This document shows, in pieces, positions 9,038 to 18,655 of a stretch of DNA of 19,035 nt. The DNA comes from Tritrichomonas foetus (taxonomy: Eukaryota; Parabasalia; Tritrichomonadida; Tritrichomonadidae). The DNA lies in contig MLAK01001353.1 of the NCBI GenBank assembly GCA_001839685.1, forward strand, positions 1 to 19,035, given 5' to 3'. The notes below the pieces were generated by a model. The model did no database searches and was not told the DNA's origin. It saw only the letters and a list, made by a program, of their open reading frames with translations. Positions within the stretch are counted from its first letter, which is position 1, and each line of letters begins with the position of its first letter. The translations under genes were made by a program, and so were the position numbers.

Positions 9038-9119
9038 TTTTCACATCACATTTCTTGAATCGTACAATTTTTATTCAATGAATCGAATATCGTACGATCC
9101 ATGAAATGTGATGTGAAAA
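9038..9119. repeat. Long imperfect inverted repeat (28-bp arms)
   Basis: The arm at 9038-9065 pairs with 9092-9119, with two mismatches in 28. The outer 17 bases, TTTTCACATCACATTTC (9038-9054) against 9103-9119, match perfectly. A small ATTCA/TGAAT pairing (9073-9083) sits in the 26-base loop. It lies between the ubiquitin-like gene, 95 bases past its stop, and the HECT gene, 246 bases before its ATG. It could be a transcript-end hairpin, a factor-binding palindrome, or a small non-autonomous inverted-repeat element. No target-site duplication was obvious. Confidence 0.75.
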
Positions 9120-9364
9120 TTGTTCTTTCATGGGAAACATTCATGATCTTCTATTTGAACAAACTGAATGAAATTATATCAATGAATTAAATCTAAACTA
9201 AATTGATATTAGATTCGATGAATGGTTGCTGTTGAATATTTATCAGAAATGCAGTTACATGGTTAACTTATAGCCAGTTAACTAATTATTTTGAGATAAC
9301 GATTAATTTCGCCAAATATGATTTGAATGAGATTTCTGACCATTTACGAGCACAAAATTATTGA

Positions 9365-12300
9365 ATGCAAATTTCCATGGATGACAAAACTTCGCTTCTT
9401 TTTTCCAACAGTAAAATTTTCGATGATTTCACACTCGAAGACTGCATCATACAATCGAGGATCGACATTTATTCCCAGTCTTCAACCTTCGACGAGGCCA
9501 AGAAAGTCTTCAATAGCGGATTGAAAATTTTAATCTCAGAAAAAAACGAAAAATTCAAAGAAAAGTATCAATTATTTAGTTTGCTCATCGCTTTGCATCA
9601 AAAATACCACGATTTGGCCAAACATTTAATTGAAATGATGGCAGATAAAAATATGATTCATCCGAATTTGCTGATTTTGGCTTTCGCTTTTCGAAAGGGC
9701 TCGAAATATGCAGAATTCATCAAATCACAGCTTTTGCCACAATTTTTGACACTTTTTGATGACAAAAATTCAAATCAAAATAAATTTTTATTCGATCAAA
9801 ATCGTTTTTCTCTGGATTCAAAAAATCATGAAGATAATGAATTAAATGTGATGTTTACATTTAATGGGTATGAAATTTCAAAAGCAACCGCTTTATTTTT
9901 GGTCGTTAATTCCATAAATTTAACGAAGCTGAAAAAAGACGTCATCGAGAAATATTTTCGGTTTTTAATCAAGAAAGAATATCCGTTTTCAATTGTTTTA
10001 CTTCAAAAAGTACAAAAAGAAAACATGATTGAGTATATTCCAGATTCACTTTTTGAAGAAATCTTCGAAATTGATGAGAATTTTTCTGTTTTAGATTCGT
10101 TTTTGTTCCGCTTTCCAAAAAATCTATTATTAAAACTTTTTGATCGACTTTTACCAAAGTTTTTTGAATTTGTTTCAAATAACCAAAATAATCCAAAAAC
10201 TAATAAAATTGCGAGAACTTTAATTATGAAAATTAATGAATTTGAAATGTTTGATAAAGCAAAAGAAGTATCCAAATTGCTAGAATTTGTCCAGCAAAAT
10301 GAAATTGATTCTCGAATTTTCACCAAGATAAAGAATTTGGAAATCGGTCCAATTTTTCAAACAAGATTCACAAATTATTCAATAAATCCAATAAACTTTA
10401 TTAAAGTGCACCCTGATCCATGTTCAATCATTCCACCTCCTGAATTTCTATCAATAATTATGCCCATCATTTCTAACAATTCCAAATTCCATCATTTGAG
10501 AAATGTAGATAATAACCAGACAACAATCAATCAAGTAAATAAGTTTGATATTGAAAAAAATGATGAATTGAACATTGTTGACATTAATAAAGCATTTGAA
10601 TCATTTTTCAAAGGCTCACCGGTCTGTGAACAACTGTGTAGCACAGATTTTTGGTCAAATTTTCTGAAAATTGAAGGTTTAGAAAATGCTCAAATTTCTT
10701 TAGCAGCAAATGTCTTTTCAGCCAACTTCAAGAACAATACGACAAATTTTTTGGATGTTCTTTTTCAGTTACTCTTTCAATTTTCGAAAGATTCCTGCAA
10801 TTTGTGCATGTTGGTGAAATTCCTTTGGAATAATGATGAAAATCCAGTACGCAAGTTTTTCCAAGATTCTCGAATAAATGCTCTCATTAATTATGTAAAC
10901 GAATCGAATTATAACATTTATTTCTGGAAAATCTTCCCAAACATACGAACATTGATCAGCTGTTCAAATAATTCTTATGGAAATTCATTAGACTCTTCAA
11001 GTCCTATCAGGTATTCAAATAATTCTATGTTTGTTATTGGAATGAGTTCTATAGTTTTCGATACTCGTTGTGGAATTCCTGATCTTACAATTGTGATTAA
11101 TGAACAAAATAAAGAATCTGAGGTTTATTTGAAAAAGTTTTTATCTCTGAAATTGGATGATTTCGATGCTATTTTGGAATATATATTAGCAAGTAAATTC
11201 CAGGATAATCTCTATAATGAAGATGCATGTACTTTAATTTCAGCCGCGATTCTTTTTGCCGCAACTTATTCTAAATCGGAATGTAATATTGCGTATGAAA
11301 ACCTTTCATCGAATTCTTTGGTTTTCTTTTTAATTGTTTTGAAAATATTAGAATCACGTAATGAAATGACCATGGTTACGATCAAAAATTTATATAATTG
11401 TAAATTTTTCGAAAATCAGGCATATGAATCTTTATTTGCAATTAGATTTCCAATTGATGAGTTCAAAATGTTTATTTTAATGAAATATTTCCAATTCCTG
11501 ACTCGATTTTCTAGAATCTTTTTGAGTTTTGAAGGAATGGCAGAAATCATATTTTCTTTAATTTCACCTTTTATCGAATTTGCCTCAAAGTGTTCATCAG
11601 GCTCACAAACTGAAAGAGAGTTTATCGTTTCTTTATTGCAATTAATACTAGTTTTCCCACAGAGAACGAATAATTCAATTGTTTTGACATGTATTGATAG
11701 TGCAATGACTTTGTTAATTCCACTTTTCCTAAAATATGCAACTGTTTTAAATAATTCTAATAATGAAAACTTTAAACTTCACTGTCAATTATTGAAGTTC
11801 AATAAAATCCAAATAATTAACTATTTTAATGATCATTTCCCTGCCTGCGATTTAAATTATGCAACATTTTCGACAAAAATGTGTCCAATTGACCATTTAT
11901 TAAATTTGTTTCCTGATGTTTCACATTTGGCAATAGAGCTAAAGACTGCATTAAATGAAATGAACATTCGAAATGTGAAAGTTTTAATAAATTTCTTCCA
12001 TTATTCAAACAACGATCGAATTCTATTGGATTTTATTGAAGATGAGAATTTCACAAAATTGGATTTATATTATAAATTCTTGATTTTTCTATCAAAACCA
12101 TATCAAGAAAAAATATTCAATTTGGTCTTTGATAATATTTTGAAGCAAACTAATATTTCCATTTTTCAACAAAATTCCTCAAAACGTCAAATTATTAAAT
12201 TAATTGTTGAATTATTGACTGGATATAATGAAAGGGTTAATTTTTATCGAAATTTAATTGAAACTCAAATAAAAGCTGATTTTGTCACAACTTGTGGCAC

Positions 12301-15300
12301 ATTTCTCTCGTACTTAAGTAGTGAATTCAATTGTTATCCAAACCAAGTCTGTGATGCAATTTTAGATTTATATACTACACCTAATGATCTTTTATCTCAT
12401 GACACAAACAATGAGTATAGCGGAAGAGTTTTTATTAAACGTGCTCGACCTATTCAACAAAGGAATATTTCCGAACTAACTATTCAAGCAATGAATGATT
12501 TCCTTCAAAATGACTATAGTGGAATATCACTTGAAATTTTATGTAATATAGCTAATATTTTGCCATTTATTTTTGATAACTTTGATCCATTAGCACTCCT
12601 AACTTATTCATTTTTGAAATTTAACGAAAAATGCCATAGATGCACCAATAATTCCCAGAATGATTCTGTGAATGAACATATATTACATGAAAAACTAAAT
12701 GAAACGCTTGGAGAAAAAACATGCAAAAAATGTAACGAAAGAAGAATATTGGCAGCTTGTTTTTTACTGTTTGTAGCGTCCAGTTCAAAATTCCTTGATT
12801 TTACACTTCCCTATATTATGGAAAACATTGTTGACTTCGAATACAATGAAATATTTTTATGTACATTCCTTATTCACTCTCTATTAGTAACAGAAACACA
12901 TCAGTTTGTAATGGTTTCTTTATTGATTAAATATAACTGGAATTCTATTGTTTCCCAAATCTTTCAAAATAATTTGAATAATTTCGATCACCAAAACGAA
13001 ATAAAGTTGATTAAGCATTTACTGGAAGTCACGAATATTTTCGTTTCTATCTTGAACCGTATCGATGACACTCAAGCTGTCCTTCTTGACGAACTCCAAC
13101 AAAGTGAAACTCCCTTTTTCGAAACATTCAATTTCTATCCAATAATAGACACTTGTGTAGTCAAATACTATTTTACTGATTTAGACAATGAATTTATTGT
13201 TAATCAAAGAGTAGAACTCAAACAGAAGAATATAGAATTCGATTTCAAACAATTTTTAAGTATCATTCACAAAAAATTGGCTCTTCATGAAAATACGAAA
13301 GAAAATGAATTAAATCAAAATGAGTTACATCACCTTCCACAATTTTACCAGTCAATCATTATGATGAATAAATTGAATTCAACTTTTCCTAATTCATTAA
13401 AACATTTAAATTCAGCTCAAAGGAGAATTCTAATGCATAAACCTTTATGGGCATCTCAATTATTAGAAAATTCTGAACTTTTAGAGCAAAATTTGCTTAT
13501 GCCAGAACACTATATTATTCTAAATGAAATTATTGAAGAAATTAAAGAAGTATCCAACGAAGACTTAACCAAAGAAGATGTCACACTTTTGATGTTTTGC
13601 CAATCAGATTTACTTTCACAAATCATGGATATTTACTTAACTTCTCGTTCTTCTTTGAATGATCAAAATATAACGCAAAATGATCTTGAAGAGAAAAATG
13701 AGCTTTTTAATACAAGCTTTAATTTGATTATTGGGTTTTCTAAAAATTTAACATCATTTTTGGCCATTGCTGAACTCATGAATCAAAAATTGTGTGAAAT
13801 GACAAATACAGTCAAATTTTTCCCATTAATCCTTGAAATGTCTAAAAATGATGAATTTATAAATGCCTTCACAAGTCTTAAGAATTCTATCTCCTTAATT
13901 ATAATGCAATTATTTGAAACTGGTCAGTTTAGTGAAGTTGTAAGCATTCTTGAGATCTTCAACAAACTTGAAAACTTCATTCCAGATTCCATTATTCAAT
14001 ATTACATCTTACTTCTATTTGAACCAAAAGTTAAAAAATCACTTTTAGTTAAAATCTTCAAACTTTGTTCGAAACTTCCTAAAAATAAATTCGTCAATAT
14101 TGTTGAACCTTATATAGAATTGAAATTTTCCACATTTTTGGCTAAATATTCCAAAAAGAATAGCGAAATGTTAAACATATATCTCAGTGAATTTCCATTC
14201 TTGATTGAAACACAGAAATCTAATTTATTAAAACTCTTGAAAAACCTTTTATCACATTTCAGTAATGACAATTTATCTACTATTGCTGTTCTTTTTGATT
14301 TACTTTGTCCAAAACGAACAAATACTCTTTCGCTTTATGAACTTGATTCTGATAGTACAGACGATTTTCTAGCATCTGACAACTCATCATCAACTTCAAA
14401 TCACTCGAATAAACATCATTCAAAAAATAAAAATAAAAATAAAAAATCTCGAAATGATAATGATAGTCAAATCTTAAAGATACCAAGTGTATTAATCAAT
14501 ATGAATCCCGAATTTTGGTCAATTGTTAACGATAATATCAAGCTCCTTACAAAATTAATACATGATCATATTTTCAAGGAATTGAAATTCCTAACAAATT
14601 ATCCTGAAGTCTTGCAATTTCAACCACGTATTGATCTCTTCAAGCGGATTCAAAGCCAAAAAATCAAAACTGGATCATCGTTCCATCTGCAAATTCGGCG
14701 TGATTATCTTCTTGCTGATTCTTTCCGAAAGCTTCATTCAATTTCGACTGAAAATTGGCTGAAAAAGTTTCGAATTAACTACATGAATGAAAGAGGTGTT
14801 GATGCAGGTGGTCTACGTCGAGATTGGTTTACTGTATTAATCCAGAATTTATTTAATCCAAACTACGCGCTTTTCGTACCATCAAGTAACGGTCGCTCAT
14901 ATCAACCAAGCCCATCAAGTTATGTCAATCCAGATCATATTGAATACTTTACATTTTCAGGCAAAATTATTGCACGTGCTCTGATTGAAGGTGTTTCAGT
15001 CGATGCACACCTGACTCGCTCGTTCTTAAAGCAAATACTCGGTTTACAAATGTCTCTTAGCGATATTGAAGACGCAGATGAAAGTTTGTATCAGTCGTTC
15101 AAATGGATATTGAATAACGATGTCACCCAGGACCTTGATTTATACTTTACCGCCGATTTCGATGACATGGGAAACCACAAAATTCAAAATTTAATCGAGA
15201 ATGGTGATCAAGTCTTGGTGAATAACGAAAATAAAGAAGATTTCATTAAGAAGATGATCGATCATCGTTTAGTGTCGCAAATCTCTTTACAGACGAAGGC

Positions 15301-15742
15301 CTTTCTCAGTGGCTTCTATAGTCTCATTCCTTTTGAAGAAATAAGGATGTTCAAGCCAGACGAGTTAGATTTGCTAATTTGTGGAATTCCGCAAATCGAT
15401 ATTTCTGACCTACAGAAAAATTGTCACTTTTCTGGAAATTATAACCACAATCATAAAGTAGTGAAAATGTTTTTCAATGTTCTATCAAAATGGAATCGTG
15501 AGAATTTGGCCAAGTTCTTACTCTTTGTGACTGGGTCAAGTCAAGTTCCAATCGGCGGCTTCCACTCACTCGTGGAGATGGGCCGGCCGATAACAATAAA
15601 CTACGGCGGCGATTCGAGGCGCTTCCCAGTTGCCCACACCTGCACAAACACGCTGGACCTGCCTGCCTATTCAAATGAAAAGGAGCTTGAGAGGAAACTT
15701 CTATATTCAATCAATGAATGCAACTCGTTCGGAATTGCGTGA
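9365..15742 (+). CDS. HECT-type E3 ubiquitin-protein ligase, 2,125 aa
   Basis: HECT ligases accept ubiquitin from an E2 onto a Cys and pass it to a substrate Lys. The C-terminal ~355 residues (about 1770-2125) form a complete HECT domain: NERGVDAGGLRRDWF (1808-1822), FSGKIIARALIEG, the region around GIPQIDI (about 2007), then SSQVPIGGF and the catalytic segment HTCTNTLDLP with Cys2093 (codon 15641-15643). The protein ends FGIA, as is usual for HECT enzymes. Upstream, about 1,650 residues are helical-looking and Leu/Phe/Asn-rich, with the size and layout of large HUWE1/UPL-like ligases, though no named N-terminal domain could be assigned. A Cys4 cluster (Cys1090, 1093, 1120, 1123) could bind zinc. 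A Ser/Asp-rich then Lys-rich linker (about 1657-1702) precedes the HECT region. A TGA immediately precedes the ATG, fixing 9365 as the earliest start; Met5 (9377) is an alternative. No introns. The codons around Cys2093 are unusually G+C-rich. Confidence 0.95.
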   Translation: MQISMDDKTSLLFSNSKIFDDFTLEDCIIQSRIDIYSQSSTFDEAKKVFNSGLKILISEKNEKFKEKYQLFSLLIALHQKYHDLAKHLIEMMADKNMIHPNLLILAFAFRKGSKYAEFIKSQLLPQFLTLFDDKNSNQNKFLFDQNRFSLDSKNHEDNELNVMFTFNGYEISKATALFLVVNSINLTKLKKDVIEKYFRFLIKKEYPFSIVLLQKVQKENMIEYIPDSLFEEIFEIDENFSVLDSFLFRFPKNLLLKLFDRLLPKFFEFVSNNQNNPKTNKIARTLIMKINEFEMFDKAKEVSKLLEFVQQNEIDSRIFTKIKNLEIGPIFQTRFTNYSINPINFIKVHPDPCSIIPPPEFLSIIMPIISNNSKFHHLRNVDNNQTTINQVNKFDIEKNDELNIVDINKAFESFFKGSPVCEQLCSTDFWSNFLKIEGLENAQISLAANVFSANFKNNTTNFLDVLFQLLFQFSKDSCNLCMLVKFLWNNDENPVRKFFQDSRINALINYVNESNYNIYFWKIFPNIRTLISCSNNSYGNSLDSSSPIRYSNNSMFVIGMSSIVFDTRCGIPDLTIVINEQNKESEVYLKKFLSLKLDDFDAILEYILASKFQDNLYNEDACTLISAAILFAATYSKSECNIAYENLSSNSLVFFLIVLKILESRNEMTMVTIKNLYNCKFFENQAYESLFAIRFPIDEFKMFILMKYFQFLTRFSRIFLSFEGMAEIIFSLISPFIEFASKCSSGSQTEREFIVSLLQLILVFPQRTNNSIVLTCIDSAMTLLIPLFLKYATVLNNSNNENFKLHCQLLKFNKIQIINYFNDHFPACDLNYATFSTKMCPIDHLLNLFPDVSHLAIELKTALNEMNIRNVKVLINFFHYSNNDRILLDFIEDENFTKLDLYYKFLIFLSKPYQEKIFNLVFDNILKQTNISIFQQNSSKRQIIKLIVELLTGYNERVNFYRNLIETQIKADFVTTCGTFLSYLSSEFNCYPNQVCDAILDLYTTPNDLLSHDTNNEYSGRVFIKRARPIQQRNISELTIQAMNDFLQNDYSGISLEILCNIANILPFIFDNFDPLALLTYSFLKFNEKCHRCTNNSQNDSVNEHILHEKLNETLGEKTCKKCNERRILAACFLLFVASSSKFLDFTLPYIMENIVDFEYNEIFLCTFLIHSLLVTETHQFVMVSLLIKYNWNSIVSQIFQNNLNNFDHQNEIKLIKHLLEVTNIFVSILNRIDDTQAVLLDELQQSETPFFETFNFYPIIDTCVVKYYFTDLDNEFIVNQRVELKQKNIEFDFKQFLSIIHKKLALHENTKENELNQNELHHLPQFYQSIIMMNKLNSTFPNSLKHLNSAQRRILMHKPLWASQLLENSELLEQNLLMPEHYIILNEIIEEIKEVSNEDLTKEDVTLLMFCQSDLLSQIMDIYLTSRSSLNDQNITQNDLEEKNELFNTSFNLIIGFSKNLTSFLAIAELMNQKLCEMTNTVKFFPLILEMSKNDEFINAFTSLKNSISLIIMQLFETGQFSEVVSILEIFNKLENFIPDSIIQYYILLLFEPKVKKSLLVKIFKLCSKLPKNKFVNIVEPYIELKFSTFLAKYSKKNSEMLNIYLSEFPFLIETQKSNLLKLLKNLLSHFSNDNLSTIAVLFDLLCPKRTNTLSLYELDSDSTDDFLASDNSSSTSNHSNKHHSKNKNKNKKSRNDNDSQILKIPSVLINMNPEFWSIVNDNIKLLTKLIHDHIFKELKFLTNYPEVLQFQPRIDLFKRIQSQKIKTGSSFHLQIRRDYLLADSFRKLHSISTENWLKKFRINYMNERGVDAGGLRRDWFTVLIQNLFNPNYALFVPSSNGRSYQPSPSSYVNPDHIEYFTFSGKIIARALIEGVSVDAHLTRSFLKQILGLQMSLSDIEDADESLYQSFKWILNNDVTQDLDLYFTADFDDMGNHKIQNLIENGDQVLVNNENKEDFIKKMIDHRLVSQISLQTKAFLSGFYSLIPFEEIRMFKPDELDLLICGIPQIDISDLQKNCHFSGNYNHNHKVVKMFFNVLSKWNRENLAKFLLFVTGSSQVPIGGFHSLVEMGRPITINYGGDSRRFPVAHTCTNTLDLPAYSNEKELERKLLYSINECNSFGIA

Positions 15743-17450
15743 AAAAGTTGTTTTTTGTGTTATTTTTAAAAGTATTGTTTTGATTAGTGTTTTTGGTTTT
15801 GTAATTAACTCAACGGTTAGTGATAGAAAATAAATAGATCTAATTTAAAATCAATAATAAATATTATTTGAGGATCTATTTAATAGTTGTATGTTTGATT
15901 AGATTCACAAAAATAAACTAAATATATCAGATTAAGTATGAATGCTTGTAGTGTTAACGTAATCATTAATTTTATTAAAGTGATTAAGTGATTATTAAAG
16001 TCGTAAATAAGTTCTTATAACTATCTTAATTATGAAGTCATTTGAATAAGTTATTAAAAGAATTCATAAAAGAACATGTTTGTACTAGAATTGTTAGGCA
16101 ATTTTTGTAGATACCCTGCAATTATTAAAGAGAAAAAGAAGACAATTTACTGGTTATTAAACTACCTAGTCAATGACGAAAGTAATATATAAGTTTTTAA
16201 AGTAATTTATAAGTTAATTGAATAAATAAGAATTTATTTAAGTAAATCAAGTAATTGCGAACGAATTAAATAACTGTTTAATTACGTGAATATCTTACTT
16301 AATAACTTTTAGATTATTATAATACCTTCAGAGTACACAATGTAAGCATATCGGGGTTTTGTAATGCTTAAATGCAGGCTTTTTATCTGAAACATGACAG
16401 TTTATTTATAACTAGCTTTTATTCATTGAGAGTCTTGATTGGTCTATTGAAAAAAAACAAAACCAATAATAATAGATTTTCTCAATTTTCATTGACACAG
16501 TACTGTTAATACATATAATAATAAAGCAAGAATACAAAGTGATAAGTTATGGTTAATTTTTTGAAAAAATGGCTAGCTGGTATAGCAGTGGAAATCATCA
16601 ATCTTTGAAATAATAATTACTTTTTCGGAATGATTTGTTATTTTTTGATCTAATTGTGAGGCAGTATTGATACAATATGCTATAATATGCTATACAATAT
16701 CAGATATATAGAAATCACATGATTAATAAGATTTATTATAATAAGCATCAAAAATCAAAAATTATATCATTTTTATTCATCCCCAAAAACAAAAAATCAA
16801 AAGTTTCGTGAATTAATTCTTGATTACGTAAAAAAACTTGTTCCAAGTACCAATTTTTACAGGAAAATCTTCGTGAAAAGCCCATTTTTCTGAACTTTAT
16901 CATAGATTCTTAATTATTGTCATATCTTCTTAATAATTATGGTAACTTCTAAATGATCGAAATAACCTCTGGATTTCTTGAGTTTGCTTATTTTGTCTAG
17001 TAAGTTCAAAATTACTATGAGAATCACTGAGAAGCTTGAGGAATTGTTTGATTATTCTAGAAACTTCTCAAGTACTTTTATACCTTACTTACCTTGATAG
17101 TTGCTTAACTAATCGATTAACTTGTGAATCAGGTTAATTACTTACTTATTTCTATTAGAAATGCTGATTTACTTCAATAAAAAAGATGTAAAATTAATGA
17201 TTACAAGTTAGCACTTGACTTGATTGTTACCAAGTGTAATAATGCAACTTATAAAGCAATTATCTAGTCTCTAAGTCAGAATAAGGGAACATATAATTCA
17301 TGAAAATTTTTCCTTTTTGTCGTTCGCCAATTTATAGAATTTATTGGGTTTGCAAGGAGGTGGATGAAAAGAAGTAAAAAAATTATTTGACATTGAAACA
17401 GTGACCAATTATGCTTTGTTTAATTTTTTTTTTATATGTTTTTTGAAAGT
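15743..17450. other. Gene-free AT-rich region
   Basis: About 1.7 kb with stops in every frame and no RNA gene recognised. Between about 15,900 and 17,250 short words such as TTATTAAAG, ATAAGTT and TTAAGTAA recur in slightly varied form, suggesting slippage-derived sequence. A short TAAGCAT/ATGCTTA inverted repeat lies at 16343-16370 and a duplicated AATATGCTAT at about 16675-16695. AATAAA at 15829-15834, 87 bases past the HECT stop, is a possible polyadenylation signal. Confidence 0.55.
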
Positions 17451-17475
17451 AAAAAAAAAAAAAAAAAAAAAAAAA
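17451..17475. repeat. 25-base poly(A) run
   Basis: An uninterrupted run of 25 adenines, the longest homopolymer in the window. It abuts a palindrome-rich segment on its right. Such a run may be a slippage tract, the tail of a reverse-transcribed insertion, or have an uncertain assembled length. Confidence 0.9.
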
Positions 17476-17476
17476 T

Positions 17477-17524
17477 GAGTTTCGAAACTCCTCTCTATTG
17501 AATAGACTCTATTCAAATTTGAAT
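17477..17524. repeat. Cluster of two 14-bp palindromes and a hairpin
   Basis: GAGTTTCGAAACTC (17477-17490) and ATTCAAATTTGAAT (17511-17524) are each perfect palindromes. Between and overlapping them, TTGAATAG (17498-17505) pairs with CTATTCAA (17509-17516) across three bases. All three lie within 48 bases directly after the poly(A) run. Confidence 0.7.
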
Positions 17525-17705
17525 GGTTGGTTGGAAATGAAGTTTTTTCTTTTTACTATCAAAGTTATGACTTACTGTATGGGTTAAATGAAATTGTTTC
17601 TCGAGGTATGAAAAAACTCATCTTGGTTGTGATACTCAACTTGTGAAGATCGTTGAGACAATTTGAATGTTTCAATTTTTGAGGTCTTTCAAATGTGATA
17701 AAGTA

Positions 17706-17725
17706 GAATTGAATTGAATTGAATT
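17706..17725. repeat. (GAATT)4 microsatellite
   Basis: Four exact tandem copies of GAATT. A simple slippage repeat with no evident function. Confidence 0.8.
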
Positions 17726-17745
17726 TTTGAGAAGGATGGAATTCA

Positions 17746-18036
17746 ATGGACATCACAAAATCTAAAGGAGTGACCCGTTTAATGATCGGTGTTTCTGTTG
17801 GTGATTTGATTACAATTATTCGAAATGGGGAAAAATGAAATAATCTTTCAAAAGCTCCAATGATGTTGTTCTCATATTCAATTTTCTCGGATGATATTCA
17901 ATTTTGTCCGTTTGACTAGAAAATTTGGATTTTAACAGAATTATAAGTGGTTTAGGAACTTTTTGAATGGGGTCTTTGAATTCTTCGTTCTTTCAAATAC
18001 AGAGAGAGTTGGTTGCAGCCGAAATTTACCTCCTAA
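17746..18036 (+). other. Possible heavily decayed coding stretch
   Basis: From an ATG at 17746 one frame gives 30 residues (MDITKSKGVTRLMIGVSVGD and a short tail) before TGA at 17836, then more protein-like text with stops at 17917, 17944, 17953 and 17977, including SFKYRESWLQPKF. The stop density is not clearly below chance for this composition, so the case rests only on the character of the segments between stops. It lies upstream of the broken ubiquitin-like gene and might be part of the same dead locus. Confidence 0.2.
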
Positions 18037-18655
18037 AAATGTATATATTAATATAATTGTGTCATTTTCTGGAATTTTGAAAAGAATTGGATGAACGAAC
18101 GTATGAATGGCTTTTGATGGATCGCATTGAAAATTTCAATGGATAACGCATTAATTTTTCAATCTCTTTAAAGATAATTGAATGCAANCAATTGAAATCA
18201 TCAAAGTATTGCAAACGACGTCTGATCTGCTAGAAAGTGATGATGAATTATGATTATATGTAGAATACTAGAATTTGAACATAAGTGTAATAATAGTTTG
18301 TCATTCACTGTAGAGCTTTTCATAGAAAATAATTAGTATAGAATTATTGAAATTTCACAATATAGAATTAAATTATTCAAAAAAATAGAATTTGTTAATT
18401 TTTTCTATGGCATTGATTATTTCAATAGATTACACTTTATATTTTCTATATGTTTGAATTATATTCAAATTCCCATAAATAAGTATCTGAATTACATTAT
18501 TTATTGAATGATTCTCATTGAATTTCGGTTCACTATTTTTTTCATTGAACTTTGAACATAATTGAATTTTTTCATAACCAATTTTCTTTCATTCAATAGT
18601 GCAAAGTATTTTCAATGAAATTTTGAATCCTTTATGAATTTTTTATTTCGAGTAA
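18037..18655. other. AT-rich region with one ambiguous base
   Basis: No gene can be supported. A short coding-like run in another frame (about 18087-18140, LDERTYEWLLMDRIENF) may be eroded coding sequence. Position 18188 is an N, so base quality here may be lower. The word CATTGAA and its complement recur between about 18,500 and 18,620. Confidence 0.4.

Noticed and set aside
9327..9524. 65-codon frame overlapping the start of the E3 gene
   Set aside because: Out of frame with the long gene and mostly within its N-terminal coding sequence.
15474..15710. Minus-strand 78-codon open frame opposite the HECT active site
   Set aside because: It lies entirely antisense to the most conserved part of the E3; the G+C-rich patch removes AT-rich stops from all frames and explains it.
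16675..16695. Tandem AATATGCTAT copies as a possible CRISPR-like or satellite array
   Set aside because: Only two copies with no regular spacers.
17354..17394. AAGGAGGT followed by an ATG, like a bacterial ribosome binding site
   Set aside because: The frame after the ATG is eight codons long and everything else in the window is eukaryotic, so the match is by chance.
15743..18655. tRNA, 5S rRNA or other RNA genes in the long gene-free regions
   Set aside because: No T-arm-like GGTTCRANNC with a matching acceptor stem was found; short pairings such as 16343-16370 are too small.
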